DNA of 64,000 bases from Nocardioides sp. WS12 (GTDB lineage: Bacteria; Actinomycetota; Actinomycetes; Propionibacteriales; Nocardioidaceae): NCBI RefSeq assembly GCF_014108865.1, contig NZ_CP053928.1, forward strand, positions 3,968,001 through 4,032,000. Reading direction: 5' to 3'. Positions 1 through 8,823 of this stretch are shown piece by piece (position 1 is the first letter of the stretch; each line of letters opens with the position of its first letter). Both the position numbers and the translations under genes were made by a program. The notes under the pieces were generated by a model, which saw nothing but the letters and a program-made list of their open reading frames with translations, was not told the origin of the DNA and ran no database searches.

Positions 1-320
1 GCCTGGCCGAGGGAGCCGCGGCCCGACGGAGCGCCGGGGCGCTGGGCGCCGGGTCCAGCGGCGGCCGGGCCGGCGGAGTGCACGAGGCCACCGACGAGGA
101 GCGCGCCCGCGGTGACGGCGCCGCCACGCAGGACGCTGCGACGGCCGACGGCCTTGGCGATCTCGTCCTGGATGTGGGCGTGGTTGGTCGTGTTCGGCTC
201 GGGCTGGTCACAGGCGTTGCCGCAGCGGAAGAAGCAGGTCAGGTGCGACCGGGATCCGTGGCGGTTGCCCATCGGGGCGAGCGCGAGCAGGGGCCGGTTC
301 TCGGGAACGACGGAGGTCAT
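1..320 (-). CDS. phoX: PhoX-family alkaline phosphatase, N-terminal fragment
   Basis: The minus strand reads without a stop from an ATG at 320 off the left edge, giving the first 106 residues of a larger protein. Residues about 18-37 read MGNRHGSRSHLTCFFRCGNA, the conserved entry motif of PhoX (PF05787) phosphatases. It is followed after about 25 residues by a twin-arginine export signal (GRRSVLRGG, then a hydrophobic stretch and alanine-rich cleavage region). Known PhoX proteins are Tat-exported phosphate monoesterases or phosphodiesterases that use calcium and iron and release phosphate outside the cell. The catalytic part lies beyond the window. ATG 320 was chosen because it places the motif at the usual distance from the start; the frame stays open further upstream. 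It is transcribed divergently from chrA. Confidence 0.8.
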   Translation of the reverse strand, partial: MTSVVPENRPLLALAPMGNRHGSRSHLTCFFRCGNACDQPEPNTTNHAHIQDEIAKAVGRRSVLRGGAVTAGALLVGGLVHSAGPAAAGPGAQRPGAPSGRGSLGQ

Positions 321-341
321 GGGCGCAGCCGACCAGTCGCC

Positions 342-381
342 GGTGAACCCCTCCGGGCCAGCAGGTTGCGTGTCGGTGAAG
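342..381 (-). promoter_or_regulatory. Possible PHO box upstream of phoX
   Basis: Read on the minus strand, CTTCACC begins at 381 and GTTCACC begins at 348. The two are exactly 33 nt apart, which is three times the 11-nt spacing of actinobacterial PhoP direct repeats. A weaker CGCAACC falls in the same register at 370, and the unit at 359 does not match. The site lies 22-61 nt before the phoX ATG. PhoP control of phoX is established in Streptomyces; its extension to this site is an inference from two good half-sites. Confidence 0.35.
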
Positions 382-419
382 CACGGAAGGCCGTGCCTGA
401 TCACCCGGCGCGGCACGGC

Positions 420-1572
<1,153 letters not shown>

Positions 1573-1580
<8 letters not shown>

Positions 1581-2022
1581 CCGGATGGTGGCTGGTGATC
1601 GAGATCCGGTTGAAGGCATTCATCGTGATGGCCACCCAGGCCACCGCGGCATAGGCCGCATCGCCCAACACGGCACGCGCCTCGTCCTCGACGTAGCGAC
1701 GCTCGAGGAGTTCGGGCAACTGAGTGATCGATTCCGCCAACTGCAACGCGGCCTGCTCCTGCTCGGTGAACAGGCTGGTCTCCGACCAGGTCGACAGGAC
1801 AGCGAGGCGCCGTTCCGTCTCGCCGGCCTCCACGGCCTGGCGGTGGTGCAGGTCGAGACAGTAGGCACAGCCGTTGATCTGGGAGACCCGCATGTTGATC
1901 AGTTCGACCAGGACCCGACCGATCCCGGCAGCCTCTGCTGCGTCACCGGCAGCCTGGGAGAGCCCGGTGGCGGCCTGGTAGACCGCTGGTGCGGCCTTGT
2001 CGAGATAGAAGCCCTTCCTCAC
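1573..2022 (-). CDS. Carboxymuconolactone decarboxylase-like / AhpD-family protein
   Basis: A 149-residue protein of the AhpD-like alkylhydroperoxidase fold. The defining redox motif is present: C52-A-Y-C55 followed by H59 in INGCAYCLDLHH. In AhpD this CxxC pair reduces peroxides or relays electrons. The length and the RKGFYLDKAAPAVYQA start fit the single-domain subgroup whose physiological substrate is usually unknown. The start is the GTG at 2022, which overlaps the TGA of the upstream GNAT gene in the sequence GTGA, so the two are probably translationally coupled. A longer reading to 2070 would run inside the GNAT gene. Its place beyond katG suggests an oxidative-stress role, but that is only context. 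Confidence 0.85.
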
Positions 2023-2330
2023 GCGACCGGGTCCGTGATGTCGTCGTACTCCGGGTGCTTCGTCAGCCACCGCGCCACGTAGGGGCAGTGCGCGATGATC
2101 CGCTTCCCCTGGGCGCGTACGTCGGCGAGCGCGAACGCCACGAGCTCGCCGGCAAGGCCGCGGCCGCCGTACGCGTCGTCGACCTCCGTGTGGACGAAGT
2201 CGACGTGGACGTCGTCGGGCAGCCGGTACTGCGTGAAACCGGCCAGAACGTCGACGTCCCGGATCTCGTAACGACGGAGATCCGGGACGTGGACGTAGCT
2301 GATGGTGCTGTTGTCAGGAGCCTCGGTCAT
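2019..2330 (-). CDS. Small GNAT-like N-acetyltransferase (Acetyltransf_CG type)
   Basis: A 103-residue protein matching the compact YjdJ-like acetyltransferase family. The visible signatures are HTEVDDAYGGRGLAGELVAFAL (acetyl-CoA-binding R/G-x-G-x-A loop) and, near the C-terminus, AHCPYVARWLTKHPEY, the conserved CP(F/Y)V...HPEY tail. Substrates of this family are generally undefined. The start is ATG 2330. Its TGA overlaps the GTG of the AhpD-like gene by 4 bases, forming a two-gene unit downstream of katG on the same strand with a 38-nt gap to the katG stop. Confidence 0.85.
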   Translation of the reverse strand: MTEAPDNSTISYVHVPDLRRYEIRDVDVLAGFTQYRLPDDVHVDFVHTEVDDAYGGRGLAGELVAFALADVRAQGKRIIAHCPYVARWLTKHPEYDDITDPVA

Positions 2331-2368
2331 GCACCCAGCATGCCAGCACCGTTTTCAGGAAGGGTGGA

Positions 2369-4567
2369 TCAGCGCAGGTCGAACCGGTCGGCGTCCATGA
2401 CCTTGACCCACGCGGCGACGAAGTCGTTGACGAACTTCTCCTTCGCGTCGTCGCTGGCGTAGACCTCGGCGAGGGCGCGCAGTTCGGAGTTCGAGCCGAA
2501 GACCAGGTCGTTGCGGCTGCCGGTCCAGGTCGCACCCGACTCGGTGGTGGCCGTGAAGACCTCCTGCGAGTCGTCCGTGGCGGTCCACGTGGTGCCGAGT
2601 TCGAGCAGGTTGACGAAGAAGTCGTTCGTCAGCGCGCCCGGCGTCGTGGTGAACACACCCAGGTCGGAGCCGTCCCAGTTGGTGCCCAGCATCCGCAGGC
2701 CACCGATGAGGGCGGTCAGCTCCGGAGCGCTCACGCCGAGCAGGTTCGCCCGGTCGATGAGGGTGAACTCGGCAGGGAACTTGCTCGACTTGGCGAGGTA
2801 GTTCCGGAAGCCGTCCGCCTTCGGCTCGAGGAAGTTCGTGAGCTCGATGTCGGTCTGCTCCTGGGTCGCGTCCCCACGGCCGGTCGTCGTGGTGACGGCG
2901 ACCTCGACGCCACCCGCACGGGCTGCCTGCTCGACACCCACCGAGCCGGCGAGCACGATCGTGTCGGCCAGCGAGGCGCCGTTCGCGGTCGCGATCTCCT
3001 GGAGCTTCGCGAGCACGGTGGCCAGCGCGGCCGGCTGGTTGATCGCCCACGACTTCTGCGGCTCGAGGGCGATCCGGGCACCGTTGGCGCCACCGCGCTT
3101 GTCGGAGGTCCGGAAGGTCGACGCCGACGCCCAGGCCGTCGAGACCAGCTGGGAGACGGTGAGGCCCGAGTCGGCGACAGCCTGCTTGAGCGCGGCCACG
3201 GCGGCGTCGTCGAGGGGTGCACCGGCGGGGATCGGGTCCTGCCAGATGAAGTCCTCGGCGGGCACCTCGGGGCCGAGGTAGCGCGCCTTCGGGCCCATGT
3301 CGCGGTGGGTCAGCTTGAACCAGGCGCGGCCGAACGCGTCGGTGAACGCGGCCTGGTCCTCCTTGAACTTGCGCGAGATGGCTTCCATCTCCGGGTCGAC
3401 CCGCAACGCGATGTCGGAGGTGAGCATCCGCGGCTCGCGCTTGCCGTCACCGAAGGACTCGGGGACGAGGTCCGCGCCGCCGCCGTTGACCGGGCGCCAC
3501 TGGTTCGCGCCGGCCGGGGACTTGAACAGCTCCCACTCGTAGGCGAACAGGATGTGGAAGAACTCGTTGTCCCAGCGGGTCGGGTGGTAGGTCCAGGTGA
3601 CCTCGAGGCCGGAAGTGATCGCGTCGATCCCCTTGCCCGAGGCGTATTCCGACTTCCAGCCCAGGCCCTGCTGCTCGATCAAGCCGGCTTCCGGCTCCGC
3701 ACCGACGAGGTCGGCGTCCCCCGCACCGTGGGTCTTGCCGAAGGTGTGGCCGCCGGCGATCAGCGCGACGGTCTCCTCGACGGTCATACCCATCCGGCCG
3801 AAGGTGTCCTTGATGTCGATGGCCGAGGCCAGCGGGTCCGGGTTGCCGCTCGGGCCTTCCGGGTTGACGTAGATCAGGCCCATCTGGACCGCCGCGAGCG
3901 GGTCCTCGAGGTCGCGCTCACCGGTGTAGCGCTCGTCCTCGAGCCACTCCGACTCCGGACCCCAGTAGATGTCGTCGTCGGCCTCCCACACGTCGGGACG
4001 GCCGCCGGCGAAGCCTGCGGTCGGGAAGCCCATGTCCTCCATCGCGACGTTGCCGGCGAGGATCATCAGGTCACCCCACGAGAGGGAGCGGCCGTACTTC
4101 TTCTTCACCGGCCACAGCAGGCGACGGGCCTTGTCGAGGTTGCCGTTGTCCGGCCACGAGTTGATCGGGGCGAAGCGCTGCTGGCCGGTGCCGCCGCCGC
4201 CGCGACCGTCCTGGGCACGGTAGGTGCCGGCCGAGTGCCAGGCCATCCGCACGTAGAGCGGGCCGTAGTGGCCGAAGTCGGCCGGCCAGAAGTCCTTCGA
4301 GTCGGTCAGCGTCGCGGCGATGTCGGCCTTGACGGCCGCCAGGTCCAGGGCAAGGAAGGCGCTCTTGTAGTCGAAGTCACCGCCGTACGGGTCGGTGACG
4401 GTCGGGTTCTTCGCCAGGATCTTGAGGTTCAGCTTGTTCGGCCACCACTGGTGGTTCGGAGCTCCCTGCGTGGGGTGGGTGAGACCACCGTTCATCACGG
4501 GGCACTTCGCAGCACCGCCACCGTCCTGGGGCTCATCGGTGACCAGGGGGGCAGACTCGTCGGACAT
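2369..4567 (-). CDS. katG: Catalase-peroxidase KatG
   Basis: A 732-residue bifunctional haem catalase-peroxidase that removes hydrogen peroxide and organic peroxides. The distal triad is R107-W110-H111 (VRMAWHSAGTYR). The covalent Met-Tyr-Trp adduct residues are W110, Y233 (LIYVNPEG) and M259 (RMGM). The proximal haem ligand is H274 in AGGHTFGKTHG. The length fits the family, including the C-terminal half that resembles the N-terminal one but lacks haem ligands. ATG 4567 is preceded by a GAAAGGAAA ribosome site. It lies 22 nt downstream of furA on the same strand, the classic furA-katG operon, so expression should respond to peroxide and iron through the operator at 5042-5058. Confidence 0.97.
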   Translation of the reverse strand: MSDESAPLVTDEPQDGGGAAKCPVMNGGLTHPTQGAPNHQWWPNKLNLKILAKNPTVTDPYGGDFDYKSAFLALDLAAVKADIAATLTDSKDFWPADFGHYGPLYVRMAWHSAGTYRAQDGRGGGGTGQQRFAPINSWPDNGNLDKARRLLWPVKKKYGRSLSWGDLMILAGNVAMEDMGFPTAGFAGGRPDVWEADDDIYWGPESEWLEDERYTGERDLEDPLAAVQMGLIYVNPEGPSGNPDPLASAIDIKDTFGRMGMTVEETVALIAGGHTFGKTHGAGDADLVGAEPEAGLIEQQGLGWKSEYASGKGIDAITSGLEVTWTYHPTRWDNEFFHILFAYEWELFKSPAGANQWRPVNGGGADLVPESFGDGKREPRMLTSDIALRVDPEMEAISRKFKEDQAAFTDAFGRAWFKLTHRDMGPKARYLGPEVPAEDFIWQDPIPAGAPLDDAAVAALKQAVADSGLTVSQLVSTAWASASTFRTSDKRGGANGARIALEPQKSWAINQPAALATVLAKLQEIATANGASLADTIVLAGSVGVEQAARAGGVEVAVTTTTGRGDATQEQTDIELTNFLEPKADGFRNYLAKSSKFPAEFTLIDRANLLGVSAPELTALIGGLRMLGTNWDGSDLGVFTTTPGALTNDFFVNLLELGTTWTATDDSQEVFTATTESGATWTGSRNDLVFGSNSELRALAEVYASDDAKEKFVNDFVAAWVKVMDADRFDLR

Positions 4568-4589
4568 GGGTTTCCTTTCGGGAGACCTA

Positions 4590-5021
4590 TCAGGGGCGGG
4601 GAGATGCGATGGAACAGTCGGGGCACAGGCCCCAATAGATGACCTCGGCCTCGTTGATGACGAAACCGTGGGAGTTCGATGCGGTGAGGCAGGGCACGTG
4701 GCCGACCGCGCAGTCCACGTCGGCGATCTCGCCGCAGGAGCGGCAGACCGCGTGGTGGTGGTTGTCGCCAGTGCGCGTCTCGTAGCGCGCCACCGAGTTG
4801 GCGGGCATGATCCGGCGCACCAGGCCGGCCTCGGTGAGGGTGCGCAGGCAGTCGTAGACGGCCTGGTGGGAAACCTCCGGCAGCAGGGTGCGCGAGGCGG
4901 CGATCACCGACTCGGTGTCGGCGTGCGGGTTCGCGTGGACCGCCTGCAGCACGGCCAGCCGCGGCTGGGTGACCCGGAGCGCGACGTCCCGCAGTTGGTG
5001 CGAGAAGTCGGGCTGGGTCAT
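4590..5021 (-). CDS. furA: Fur-family peroxide-responsive repressor FurA
   Basis: A 143-residue Fur-family metalloregulator. The N-terminal winged helix (about residues 10-75; TQPRLAVLQAV, then HQAVYDCLRTL as recognition region) precedes the metal-binding half. The histidine run HHHAVCRSC (C93, C96) and the C-terminal CPDC (C133, C136) are typical of FurA/PerR structural zinc sites. In mycobacteria and Streptomyces the orthologue represses itself and katG and is released by oxidation. ATG 5021 fits the family N-terminus; the open frame continues to 5162 but that part runs through the operator and has no family resemblance. Confidence 0.93.
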   Translation of the reverse strand: MTQPDFSHQLRDVALRVTQPRLAVLQAVHANPHADTESVIAASRTLLPEVSHQAVYDCLRTLTEAGLVRRIMPANSVARYETRTGDNHHHAVCRSCGEIADVDCAVGHVPCLTASNSHGFVINEAEVIYWGLCPDCSIASPRP

Positions 5022-5041
5022 GTCGGCCAGTCTGCCACTAA

Positions 5042-5058
5042 TCTTGAATGAGTCAAGA
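5042..5058 (-). promoter_or_regulatory. FurA operator/promoter of furA-katG
   Basis: The minus strand reads TCTTGACTCATTCAAGA, a perfect 6-bp inverted repeat (TCTTGA/TCAAGA) with a 5-nt centre. It ends 20 nt before the furA ATG. It closely resembles the AT-rich autoregulatory FurA sites described upstream of mycobacterial and streptomycete furA genes, and TTGACT inside it could serve as the -35 element, so binding would block the promoter. It also lies 59 nt before the divergent acyltransferase gene. Confidence 0.75.
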
Positions 5059-5116
5059 CTAGTTTCGGCGAGTCCCCGATCTCCTTGCCGACGGCGCGAG
5101 CCGATAGCGTCGCGAC

Positions 5117-5701
5117 ATGGCACACAAGATGAGGGTCCGACGCGCCTTCGCCCGCGGCGCACTGCGTACGACGAGGTGGCGCCTCGTCGGCGAGGTACCG
5201 GAAACCGGCATCCTCGTCGGCGCTCCGCACACGTCGAACTGGGACTGGGTCGCGATGCTGCTGATCGCGTGGTCCGGGGGCAGGAGCCCCCAGGTCCTGA
5301 TCAAGGAGAGTTTCTTCAAGGGGCCCGTCGGCTGGTTGATGCGCAAGACCGGCGGCATCCCGCTGGACCGCAAGAACCCCGGCGCCACGATCCGCGCCCT
5401 GCTCCAGGAGGCCGAGGGCGACCAGCCCTTCCTGCTCGTGATCGCGGCCGAGGGCACCCGCGGCAAGGGCGAGTACTGGAAGCCCGGTTTCTACAAGATC
5501 TCCCAGCAGACCGGTCTCCCGATCAGCCTCGGCTTCATCGACTCCCCCACCCGAACCCTCGGCATGGGCCCGACCTTCAGCCCGTCCGACGACGTCGTCA
5601 AGGACATGGACTTCGTGCGCGAGTTCTACGCCGACAAGTTGGGCGTTCGTCCGGAGAACCGCACCGAGCCGCGACTGCGCGAGGAGAACGCCACGGACTG
5701 A
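5117..5701 (+). CDS. Lysophospholipid acyltransferase-like protein (PlsC family)
   Basis: A 194-residue protein of the glycerol-3-phosphate acyltransferase fold. The catalytic HX4D motif is H38-TSNW-D43 in GAPHTSNWDW. The second conserved block is AAEGTRGKGEYWKPGF (E112-G-T-R115), which binds the glycerophosphate phosphate. It lacks a long hydrophobic N-terminus, as in the short actinobacterial versions. The likely reaction is transfer of an acyl chain to a lysophospholipid at the membrane; the exact acceptor is not readable. The start is ATG 5117, divergent from furA across a 95-nt gap. Confidence 0.8.
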   Translation: MAHKMRVRRAFARGALRTTRWRLVGEVPETGILVGAPHTSNWDWVAMLLIAWSGGRSPQVLIKESFFKGPVGWLMRKTGGIPLDRKNPGATIRALLQEAEGDQPFLLVIAAEGTRGKGEYWKPGFYKISQQTGLPISLGFIDSPTRTLGMGPTFSPSDDVVKDMDFVREFYADKLGVRPENRTEPRLREENATD

Positions 5702-5706
5702 CGAGT

Positions 5707-5723
5707 CGGGGCTTCAGGCCCCG
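5707..5723. terminator. Short GC hairpin after the acyltransferase gene
   Basis: CGGGGC-TTCAG-GCCCCG forms a perfect 6-bp stem with a 5-nt loop, 5 nt after the TGA at 5699-5701 and 16 nt before the next ATG. There is only a weak T-rich stretch after it (CTTTG), so it may attenuate rather than stop transcription. Confidence 0.4.
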
Positions 5724-5739
5724 TGTCAGGCTTTGTCCC

Positions 5740-6012
5740 ATGTTCGAAGCCATCGGGTACGTCGGCGCGGTGGGCTCCGCCAGCATGTGGGCCCCGCAGG
5801 CCGTGCGGGTCGTGAGGTTGCGGCGCGACGTCGACGCCCTCGCGGCGATCAGCGCGTCGGCGTACGCCATTGCGATCGTGTTCAACGCCCTGCTGGTGGT
5901 CTACGGGCACAGTGCCCACGCGGTGCCCGTGGTGGCCGCCGGGGTGCTCAATCTGGTCTGCGCGACGCTGATCTTCGGCCTGCTCCAGCGGGCGAGGAGG
6001 CGGACGGCATGA
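5740..6012 (+). CDS. SemiSWEET-like PQ-loop membrane protein, first of a pair
   Basis: A 90-residue protein with three predicted membrane helices. It opens with MFEAIGYVGAVGSASMWAPQ, then VRVVRLRRDVDALAAIS; the proline-glutamine dipeptide in the first helix is the PQ-loop signature of SWEET/SemiSWEET proteins. Bacterial SemiSWEETs are about 90 residues with three helices and work as dimers to pass sugars or other small solutes down a gradient. The stop overlaps the start of the next gene in ATGA, so the two products are made in coordinated amounts. The substrate cannot be read from sequence. Confidence 0.65.
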   Translation: MFEAIGYVGAVGSASMWAPQAVRVVRLRRDVDALAAISASAYAIAIVFNALLVVYGHSAHAVPVVAAGVLNLVCATLIFGLLQRARRRTA

Positions 6013-6290
6013 GCGTTGCCCTGGGCCTGCTGGTGGGCGTCATCGACGTCGCCCAGTTCATGCCGCACGCACGCAGGACCATCGACAAGCGGCACGACGT
6101 GCATGCGATGAGCGGCCTGAGCGTGTGGACCTGGACCATCGCGACGGTCCAGGGCGCCGCCTGGATCGTGTACGGCGCCGCGAACGACTTGTTGCCGATC
6201 CTGCTGCCGAACCTGGTGATCACGCCGGTGTGTGCAGGGATTCTCGCGCTCCGACTGGCGAGTGGGCGCAGCTCCGCACAGCCGGAGTGA
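6009..6290 (+). CDS. SemiSWEET-like PQ-loop membrane protein, second of a pair
   Basis: A 93-residue, three-helix protein in the same family as its upstream neighbour but clearly diverged. The first helix holds VIDVAQFMPHARRTI, where Q-F-M-P takes the place of the PQ dipeptide, followed by SGLSVWTWTIATVQGAAW and a final helix. ATG 6009 overlaps the TGA of the previous gene. Two overlapping half-transporter genes suggest a heterodimer, which is an inference. No neighbouring sugar-catabolic gene gives a substrate clue. Confidence 0.6.
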   Translation: MSVALGLLVGVIDVAQFMPHARRTIDKRHDVHAMSGLSVWTWTIATVQGAAWIVYGAANDLLPILLPNLVITPVCAGILALRLASGRSSAQPE

Positions 6291-6368
6291 TCCCTCAGGA
6301 GCACCCGCCGCCCGGCCGATGAGGTCCGTACGCAGCGCCCGCTGCGCGCCCAGGGACGGGACACTCGC

Positions 6369-6755
6369 ATGGCACTTCGGTCGACCATCGTCGCCGGCTG
6401 CGTCGTGACAGCCATCGCCGTCGGCGGCAGCCAGTGGGCTCTTGCGCGGCACGACGCGAGGACCGAGCAGGTCCGCAGTACACCCGTCTCCGCGCAACCG
6501 ACACCGGCTGACGTCACGACGTCGGGCGGGAACCTCTCGGCGACGATTCCACGCACCGTCGTGATCCGCCTGGACACCCACGGTCGGCCGGTGTCGGCGA
6601 TGACCAACACGGGCGCTCCGCCCGTGGGCGACGAACAGATCCACGCAGTGCAACACGGCATTCAGGTGCCGGTACCGAAGGCCCTCGTGCACCGGATCAG
6701 GACGCATCGCTACTCCGGCGACTGGTCGAGAGCGGGCGACTGGCACGCGTGGTGA
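6369..6755 (+). CDS. Hypothetical secreted or membrane-anchored protein
   Basis: A 128-residue protein I do not recognise. It starts with a signal-like segment (residues 1-22, hydrophobic TIVAGCVVTAIAVGG), then a Thr/Pro-rich linker of about 30 residues and a compact domain containing TIPRTVVIRLDTHGRPVSAM. No catalytic motif or lipobox was seen. The frame has normal high-GC codon use and sits in the same direction as its neighbours. It ends 69 nt before the secreted metallopeptidase and could be its partner, but nothing in the sequence proves it. Confidence 0.5.
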   Translation: MALRSTIVAGCVVTAIAVGGSQWALARHDARTEQVRSTPVSAQPTPADVTTSGGNLSATIPRTVVIRLDTHGRPVSAMTNTGAPPVGDEQIHAVQHGIQVPVPKALVHRIRTHRYSGDWSRAGDWHAW

Positions 6756-6824
6756 CGGGTGACCAGGTGGGCCGGACGGGCGTACTGTGCGCAAGGTCGT
6801 CCAGAGCCCAGCAGGAGGTCCCTC

Positions 6825-7871
6825 GTGAGTCGGTTGCGTCAGTCAGCAATGGTGTTCGTCGGTGCGTTGTCGTTGGCCACCACCGTGGTCGCGACCGGTC
6901 CGGCCGATGCCGACAAGGGCGGCAGCAACAGCGACACCGGTACGGGTCGGATCTTCATGGTCAACCCGGTCCAGTCGAGCAACGACCAGGGACTGACCGA
7001 CCAGAAGGACTCCGCGGGCGCCGTACCCGACAGCGCGTACGCCGACGCCGAACTGCGTAACCTCGACGGCTCGGGCTACCTGCGCGGCGCGTGGGTCACG
7101 GTGGAGTCGAGCACCGGCACGCCCGCCTTCAGCCGCACCAACACGTTCCTCTACGACCGTTCGCAGGACCAGTTCGAGCAGGTGATGGCGTACTTCTGGG
7201 TCAACCAGGCCCAGGAGTACCTGCAGTCCCTGGGCTTCGACAACATCCTGCACGCGCCGTTCCCCGTGAAGATCAACCAGTACGGCGGCGACAACAGCTA
7301 CCAGACCGACAAGCCCTTCCGCGTGCGGCTGGGCAAGGGTGGGGTCGACGACGCGGAGGACGCCGAGGTGATCGTGCACGAGTACGGCCACGCCGTGCAC
7401 CAGTCGCAGGTCCCCGGCTACGGCCAGAGCCTCGAGGCCGGGTCGATCGGCGAGTCCTTCGGCGACTACCTCGCCGTGACGGTCGGCCTCGATGCAGCCG
7501 CCACCGAAGGCTGGCCGGTCGCCGCTGACCCGTCCTGCCCGATGGACTGGGACGCGACGTCGTACACGGACGCGCCGCACTGCATCCGCAGTTTCCACAC
7601 GAACCTGACCGTGGCCGACAAGAAGGACCAGGTCCATCACGACGGGCAGATCTGGTCCCAGGCACTGTGGGAGATCCGCAGCGACTACGTGACGCTCGGC
7701 GGGACCACGAGGGACTGGGACCGGACCCTGGTGGCCTCGCAGTTCAACTACGCGCCCGACACGTCCTTCTCAGCTGCGGCCGCCGCGACGTACGCCGAGG
7801 CGCTGGCTGATGGTCCCGCGTTCGCCGCCGCAGTCAAGAGCCGGTTCGCCGACCGCGGGATCACGTTCTGA
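6825..7871 (+). CDS. Secreted zinc metallopeptidase, gluzincin type
   Basis: A 348-residue exported protein. The GTG start at 6825 is chosen because an AGGAGG ribosome site lies at 6813-6818 and the signal peptide (LRQSAMVFVGALSLATTVV...ADA) then begins at once. The zinc motif is HEYGH in VIVHEYGHAVHQ, and the third ligand is probably the Glu in GSIGESFGDYLAV about 20 residues later, the gluzincin arrangement of thermolysin/fungalysin-like peptidases. Later IWSQALWEIRSDY also resembles fungalysin-like sequences. Its protein substrate is unknown. It converges with the lipase gene, with only 9 nt between their stops. Confidence 0.75.
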   Translation: MSRLRQSAMVFVGALSLATTVVATGPADADKGGSNSDTGTGRIFMVNPVQSSNDQGLTDQKDSAGAVPDSAYADAELRNLDGSGYLRGAWVTVESSTGTPAFSRTNTFLYDRSQDQFEQVMAYFWVNQAQEYLQSLGFDNILHAPFPVKINQYGGDNSYQTDKPFRVRLGKGGVDDAEDAEVIVHEYGHAVHQSQVPGYGQSLEAGSIGESFGDYLAVTVGLDAAATEGWPVAADPSCPMDWDATSYTDAPHCIRSFHTNLTVADKKDQVHHDGQIWSQALWEIRSDYVTLGGTTRDWDRTLVASQFNYAPDTSFSAAAAATYAEALADGPAFAAAVKSRFADRGITF

Positions 7872-7880
7872 GCAGGTAGG

Positions 7881-8771
7881 TCACTGGCCCAGGCCGAGGA
7901 CAGCGACCGCTTGGTCGGCCATGGCTTGTTCGCCGCGGAGGTTGGGGTGGACAGGAACGAGCTGGACCGAACCCAGCGCCGGCTCGACCCAGCGCGTGCC
8001 GATCGGTCGACAGGCGTCGTGGCCCTCGGAGATCGTCGAGACGTCGATGTAGGTGGCGCCGGTGACCTCGGCGGCGCGGCGGACGGCGTCGTTCAAGGTG
8101 GCCTGCAGGTCGCGCAGATAGGGCACGTCACCCCGGGCGATCGGCATCAGCGGGAAGCATCCGCCCGTGGGCGGCAGCAGCCAGAGGTAGCCGGCGATGG
8201 CCACCTTGGCATTGGGCGCCTTGGCCTGCACCGCACCCAGGGCATTGACCAGCGCGGGGTAGGTGGTGGTGCGCACCGTGTCGGCAAACGAGGAGCCGTA
8301 CTTCGCCTTGCACGGACTCCCCTGTCCGAGGGAAGCCACGGCGAGTGCCCCGCAGGAGATCGCCGCGTTGGCGAGCGTGTCGCTGTCGTTGCCGCCGATC
8401 GTCATCGTGACCAGGTCCGTCGACGCGGACAGGGCGTCCAGTTGCGGCGCGAGCCCCTGCATCTGCGACGTGAAGAAGTCCTTGGTCTGCGCTGCCCCGC
8501 AGCTGACATCGATCAGCTGGTACCCGTGCTCGGAGGCAATGTCATGGGCCCAGTTGTTCGACGACTGCCAGCAGATCGGGTTGGTGCGGGGTGCGATCGG
8601 GAAGACCCCGCTGCCCGCGCTGTAGCTGTCCCCGAGATTGACGTATTCGACCGGATCCACCGGCGAGTCCGCGGTCGCCGGGCCCGTGACCAGAGCGACG
8701 GCAGCCGTGGCCGACATCAACGAACCGAAGGCCAACAGGGCCGTGGCCGACCTCATCGAGCGTGTGCGCAT
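7881..8771 (-). CDS. Secreted SGNH/GDSL-family lipase or esterase
   Basis: A 296-residue hydrolase with a signal peptide (MRTRSMRSATALLAFGSLM...) ending near residue 35. The nucleophile block is GDSYSAG (S49), the oxyanion block is MTIGGND, and the catalytic His is probably in VHPNLRGEQAMA near the C-terminus. These are the SGNH blocks of streptomycete-type extracellular lipases, and several cysteines suggest disulphides as in that group. ATG 8771 follows an AAGGAGAG ribosome site; the open frame upstream to 8849 has no signal-like features. It sits 52 nt downstream of the GT87 gene. Confidence 0.87.
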   Translation of the reverse strand: MRTRSMRSATALLAFGSLMSATAAVALVTGPATADSPVDPVEYVNLGDSYSAGSGVFPIAPRTNPICWQSSNNWAHDIASEHGYQLIDVSCGAAQTKDFFTSQMQGLAPQLDALSASTDLVTMTIGGNDSDTLANAAISCGALAVASLGQGSPCKAKYGSSFADTVRTTTYPALVNALGAVQAKAPNAKVAIAGYLWLLPPTGGCFPLMPIARGDVPYLRDLQATLNDAVRRAAEVTGATYIDVSTISEGHDACRPIGTRWVEPALGSVQLVPVHPNLRGEQAMADQAVAVLGLGQ

Positions 8772-8823
8772 ACGTCTCTCCTTGGCTGACCAGCAGGTCG
8801 CGCCGACGTTACGTCCACTTGCT

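Noticed and set aside
321..419. Extension of the PhoX reading frame upstream of ATG 320
   Set aside because: The frame remains open and looks protein-like, but it would overlap the chrA start region, and the known PhoX N-terminal motif is correctly placed from ATG 320.
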